A stretch of 51,437 nucleotides of DNA from contig CAJURM010000019.1 of the NCBI GenBank assembly GCA_910589025.1, forward strand, positions 1-51,437. The letters are read 5' to 3'. Shown one piece after another: positions 48,889 through 51,437 of this stretch. How positions within the stretch are numbered: position 1 is the stretch's first letter; each line of letters begins with the position of its first letter. This stretch comes from an uncultured Odoribacter sp. GTDB taxonomy: Bacteria; Bacteroidota; Bacteroidia; Bacteroidales; Marinifilaceae. Under the pieces are notes generated by a model that saw only the letters and a program-made list of their open reading frames with translations, searched no databases and had not been told where the DNA came from. The position numbers and the translations under genes were made by a program.

Positions 48889-49746
48889 TTAGTTCTCTTC
48901 GTAATATTTGTTTAGTACCTCTATAGGTGCAGGCGATGTCTTGAATTGCAACTCTTTAATACCTGCGACATCTGAAAATACAATCTCCGATGGATATTGA
49001 AGACAAAGCCGTTTGATAAGATCTATGACGTCATTGTTAGTCAAACAAAAAATCAAAGCTAGCTCGGCAATATCATCAAAGGAAACACTATTTTGACCCT
49101 TACACCTAATTATCAATGCGTAAAGAAATACCAAACTAGGTACTTTGCTACGAGCATCATAGTTGAATATATAGCTATCTTTTTCTGCTTCATTTATCAA
49201 ATTCAGAGGAGCCAACAAACAGTTGCTATCCTCCAAATTGGTATTGCTTTTGTTACAATAGTTGTGAAACATTACACCAATATCTCTCTTGACAGTATTG
49301 TCATTATACAAGTTTTTATACTGTGTTCCTTCAAAGCAAGTATGCTTAATGTAGTTTTGCAATCTGCTCTTTTCTATGATATTTCGTTGGCGATGATATT
49401 CGACAAATGTCGTTTTGTAGATTGTAGCATACTCTGTATTGATCAGCATAAAATGCAGCAACCACAGAGTTCCAATGTCTTCAAGATAGGGATCTTTACC
49501 ATTCGCATCATCGAAAATGTAGCCAGCTATTGGCGCAAGACCATCTTCCTGCAATAATCCAAACGCTTTTAGCCAAAATCTGATTGAAGCTACCATATTC
49601 TTACCAACGCCAAGATGTACAACTGCCTCATCATCGTTGAAATTATTTCCAGCGTTGACAAAATCATATCCTCGCTTAAGCCAATGGGACTTGCAAGCGA
49701 ATGACTCATGTCCAGAGAATATTGGTTTTGAAATATTTCTAATCAT
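48889..49746 (-). CDS. sspB: SspB-like DUF4007 protein
   Basis: A 285-residue DUF4007 protein. The domain is recognised by the opening FSGHESFACKSHWLKRGYDF (about 10-29), then HLGVGKNMVASIRFWLKAFGLL (about 45-67), the DIGTLWLLHFMLI stretch near 91, and the WHY-like phrase TTFVEYHRQRNI. In characterised Ssp systems the DUF4007 protein SspB works with SspC and SspD in single-strand phosphorothioation and can nick DNA. It is the first gene of the nine-gene operon and is followed 1 nt later by sspC. I find no clear TAnnTTTG promoter in the 60 nt between it and the upstream ATPase gene, so the operon may be read from further upstream. Confidence 0.75.
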   Translation of the reverse strand: MIRNISKPIFSGHESFACKSHWLKRGYDFVNAGNNFNDDEAVVHLGVGKNMVASIRFWLKAFGLLQEDGLAPIAGYIFDDANGKDPYLEDIGTLWLLHFMLINTEYATIYKTTFVEYHRQRNIIEKSRLQNYIKHTCFEGTQYKNLYNDNTVKRDIGVMFHNYCNKSNTNLEDSNCLLAPLNLINEAEKDSYIFNYDARSKVPSLVFLYALIIRCKGQNSVSFDDIAELALIFCLTNNDVIDLIKRLCLQYPSEIVFSDVAGIKELQFKTSPAPIEVLNKYYEEN

Positions 49747-49805
49747 TATTTTATTCTTTTTAGATTGTTATGCCACATTCTACAAAGCATTATCATCTTA
49801 TATTC

Positions 49806-51185
49806 TTAGCTTTGGTTCATTAACTTGATAACATCTTCCGGCAACATCGCATTCCCAGCATCATCTTTCGGAGCGTTCTTAAGGGACAGCACTGGAACGA
49901 CGGTGTAGTTCTTGGTAAACGGCAGCAGATTAGCTTTACGGAGAAGTTCGGCTGTCAGTTGTTTGCCGTTCTCTTGGGTTGTCCATTTGCATTCACCGAC
50001 CAAAAGATACTTTTTATCAAGCGATTCTGCCATCACATCAAATTCAACTTGTTCCGGCTTCTTGTCCTCATTGAGAACAGAACCCCACCAACGTTTTGCC
50101 TTGCCATAAACTATTCCGTTAACAAGATTTCCTGTTACGGCATCCCGACACAGTTTTTCCCACTGCATACTCACATACTCAGAGAAATGAGCAGTCAAAG
50201 CCTGTTCTATGGGCAAACGACGTCCAAGCTCGATAAACGAGCGATTAGGAACAACAAACTGATAGTAGAATGCCATAAACGGATCGGCTATCTTGTAGAG
50301 GCTCTTTTTCGCATTCTTCTCATCAATACCGAACGGAACATCTTTTTCCAAGAATCCGAGATCGATAAGTTTCTTCAACGGACGCGACAGATTGGTTGCC
50401 GGCTCATTGCATCGTGCTGCAATCTCAGAAAGCCGGTTTGCACCAGTCCCGATATAAGACATGATCGTTGAAGTCTTGACAATATCCTTGACATCATCCT
50501 GAAACAGTTTTATAGGCTCTTCATAAAGAGTTCCATTTACAGAAAGGATATTGCGCCACAGGGCATCATCAAGCGAACTTCTGTTTTCCCTCAGTTCCCA
50601 ATAACGCGGCACACCGCCCCATATGGCATACTCTTCAATAGCATTCATCGCATTAAGATGCAAAGCCTCTTGAATATACGGCAAACGTATCGGTGCAAGC
50701 CTCATTATTTCATCAGCACGCCCATATAGAGGTGCAGTAGAATCAAGGAACAACCCATACATCATATTTTGTGATGAACCGCAAAGCACAAGGTTATACT
50801 TCAACTGCTTCTCATCAACAAGTTTCTGCAATACAGACGGCAACTCTGGCGATTGCTCTACAAGATACGGAAATTCATCCAAGCATAGAGTAAAACGTTT
50901 GTCTGTCCGATAATTGACCGCACGAAATATAGATTCCCAATCTGGATATGTCAATTTGTCGAAATCTGGAAATACCTGTGCTATCACTTTTGCAAGCAAT
51001 ATCCTCTGGTGTTGACCTTCAGAACGGTCGGCAAGAAAATAAACATCATTGTCCGACAACACCCTTTTAATAAGCGTTGACTTACCTAACCGTCTACGAC
51101 CGTACATCACGACTAACGAGGACTTCTCTCTTGCAAGAGCATCCTTTAATCGTGCAGCTTCATCTATTCTATCAACGAATTTCAT
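49806..51185 (-). CDS. Archaeal-type ATPase (ATPase_2) with DUF234/PD-(D/E)xK-like C-terminus
   Basis: A 459-residue protein. The ATPase_2 P-loop is GRRRLGKST near residues 29-37 (after FVDRIDEAARLKDAL), with Walker B FTLCLDEFPYL near 97-107 and the sensor VLCGSSQNMM near 133. A winged-helix segment (SEIAARCNEPATNLSRPLKKLIDLGFLEK) follows around 265-293. The C-terminal DUF234 part contains EFDVMAES then LVGECKWT, the spacing of a PD-(D/E)xK nuclease core (D in EFD; E-x-K in ECK). This family is widespread and its role is not settled; nucleic-acid processing or toxin-like action is possible. It has its own promoter and is probably not a core part of the downstream operon. Confidence 0.8.
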   Translation of the reverse strand: MKFVDRIDEAARLKDALAREKSSLVVMYGRRRLGKSTLIKRVLSDNDVYFLADRSEGQHQRILLAKVIAQVFPDFDKLTYPDWESIFRAVNYRTDKRFTLCLDEFPYLVEQSPELPSVLQKLVDEKQLKYNLVLCGSSQNMMYGLFLDSTAPLYGRADEIMRLAPIRLPYIQEALHLNAMNAIEEYAIWGGVPRYWELRENRSSLDDALWRNILSVNGTLYEEPIKLFQDDVKDIVKTSTIMSYIGTGANRLSEIAARCNEPATNLSRPLKKLIDLGFLEKDVPFGIDEKNAKKSLYKIADPFMAFYYQFVVPNRSFIELGRRLPIEQALTAHFSEYVSMQWEKLCRDAVTGNLVNGIVYGKAKRWWGSVLNEDKKPEQVEFDVMAESLDKKYLLVGECKWTTQENGKQLTAELLRKANLLPFTKNYTVVPVLSLKNAPKDDAGNAMLPEDVIKLMNQS

Positions 51186-51207
51186 ACATCTTATTTATTA
51201 TGCAATG

Positions 51208-51239
51208 CAAACATAATGTTTTTATCGCATAACACAAAA
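51208..51239 (-). promoter_or_regulatory. Promoter of the ATPase_2/DUF234 gene (TTTTG-N19-TATGTTTG)
   Basis: On the - strand TTTTG (51239-51235) and TATGTTTG (51215-51208) are exactly 19 bp apart, the consensus Bacteroidota layout. The start site would be about 15-20 nt before the ATG at 51185. It could also drive the sspB operon by read-through. Confidence 0.7.
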
Positions 51240-51437
51240 TTTTGAGCCATATTTTTTTATTCCAACAGAGCAAATTGCAACTTATGTATAGGAGGACATA
51301 CGCCCTATTCCTTTTTTGAAGCTCGTTTCCTTGTCTTCAAACTCAAATCCTGCAAAGCTTTTCCCAATTTGTCTTCTCTGGCTAACTGGAAAAAACGGAA
51401 AAACCGCCCCCTTAAAAACGGATGAAGGTGACCCTTG
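51240..51437. other. Gene-free end of the window
   Basis: I see no coding region, tRNA, hairpin or copy of the mnmE 3' end here. The right end of the mobile element must lie further on. Confidence 0.5.

Noticed and set aside
37523..49746. Reading the cargo as a BREX system, because a large P-loop ATPase and a PAPS-reductase-like protein occur in BREX type 4
   Set aside because: No PglZ or BrxL is present, while DUF4007, DGQHR and a DndD-like ATPase all point to phosphorothioation systems.
49747..49805. Dedicated promoter of the sspB operon
   Set aside because: The closest sequence (TAATGCTTTG on the - strand) has two extra bases in the -7 element and no -33 partner.
51240..51437. Right attachment site of the element
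   Set aside because: No copy of the last 18 nt of mnmE is found here.
1..51437. CRISPR array, tRNA or rRNA genes
   Set aside because: I saw no regularly spaced repeats and no cloverleaf-like or rRNA segment on either strand; a tRNAscan or CRISPR search could confirm.

Overview
The window looks like a chromosomal segment of a Bacteroidota bacterium, most likely order Bacteroidales. Evidence seen in the sequence: a 2,455-residue SprA (outer-membrane translocon of the type IX secretion system), two DUF3276/PUR-alpha-like proteins, a Rho factor with a long charged insertion, a DUF4251 lipoprotein-like protein, promoters of the Bacteroidota type (TTTG, 19 bp, TAnnTTTG) and a BmgA/BmgB-type mobilization pair. 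A genus cannot be fixed from the sequence alone; an Odoribacter/Butyricimonas-like relative is a guess. In roughly the first 28 kb the + strand is visibly richer in G than in C whatever the gene direction.

Positions 1-29019 are ordinary core genome: the C-terminal part of a glycine-rich secreted protein; a cyuA-tatD-nudix-tcdA cluster; a PUR-alpha-like gene; trpS-ruvA-sprA; a metallo-beta-lactamase-fold hydrolase; mtnN-luxS (methyl-cycle detoxification and AI-2 precursor); a small membrane protein; a second PUR-alpha-like gene; convergent menG and menA; arcA (arginine deiminase) with an operator-like upstream region; an rsmA-mgtE pair; a flippase-like membrane protein with rsmG; rho; a DUF4251 gene; and mnmE.

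A mobile element begins right behind the 3' end of mnmE, whose last codons (FCIGK-stop) are the kind of target used by trmE-specific tyrosine integrases such as that of SGI1. From 29.2 to 36.4 kb it carries two 20-bp tandem repeats, a zinc-ribbon/multi-HTH protein, a tyrosine recombinase, a membrane protein, an excisionase-like HTH protein, a RepA-like ATPase, a hairpin-rich non-coding region (probable oriT), an RHH accessory protein and a relaxase overlapping by 4 nt, and a small membrane protein. A RhuM-family gene follows on the opposite strand.

The cargo (37.5-49.8 kb, - strand) is the most interesting part: nine tightly packed genes, read 49746 to 37523. The order is sspB (DUF4007), sspC (large P-loop ATPase), sspD (PAPS-reductase-like, with four cysteines placed for a 4Fe-4S cluster), a GIY-YIG nuclease, a DGQHR (DndB-like) protein, a phospholipase-D/superfamily-2 helicase fusion, a 77-residue protein, a DndD-like SMC/Rad50 ATPase with a CxxC hook, and a 189-residue protein of unknown function. 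I read it as a phosphorothioate-based (Ssp/Dnd-type) anti-phage system: B-C-D would put sulfur in the DNA backbone, and the downstream genes would sense the mark and attack unmarked DNA. No cysteine desulfurase (SspA/DndA) is encoded in the window, so a host enzyme may supply sulfur. The GIY-YIG plus DGQHR pair between the modification and effector modules is the least familiar part. An ATPase_2/DUF234 protein with a PD-(D/E)xK-like C-terminus and its own clear promoter lies upstream, and the right end of the element is outside the window.
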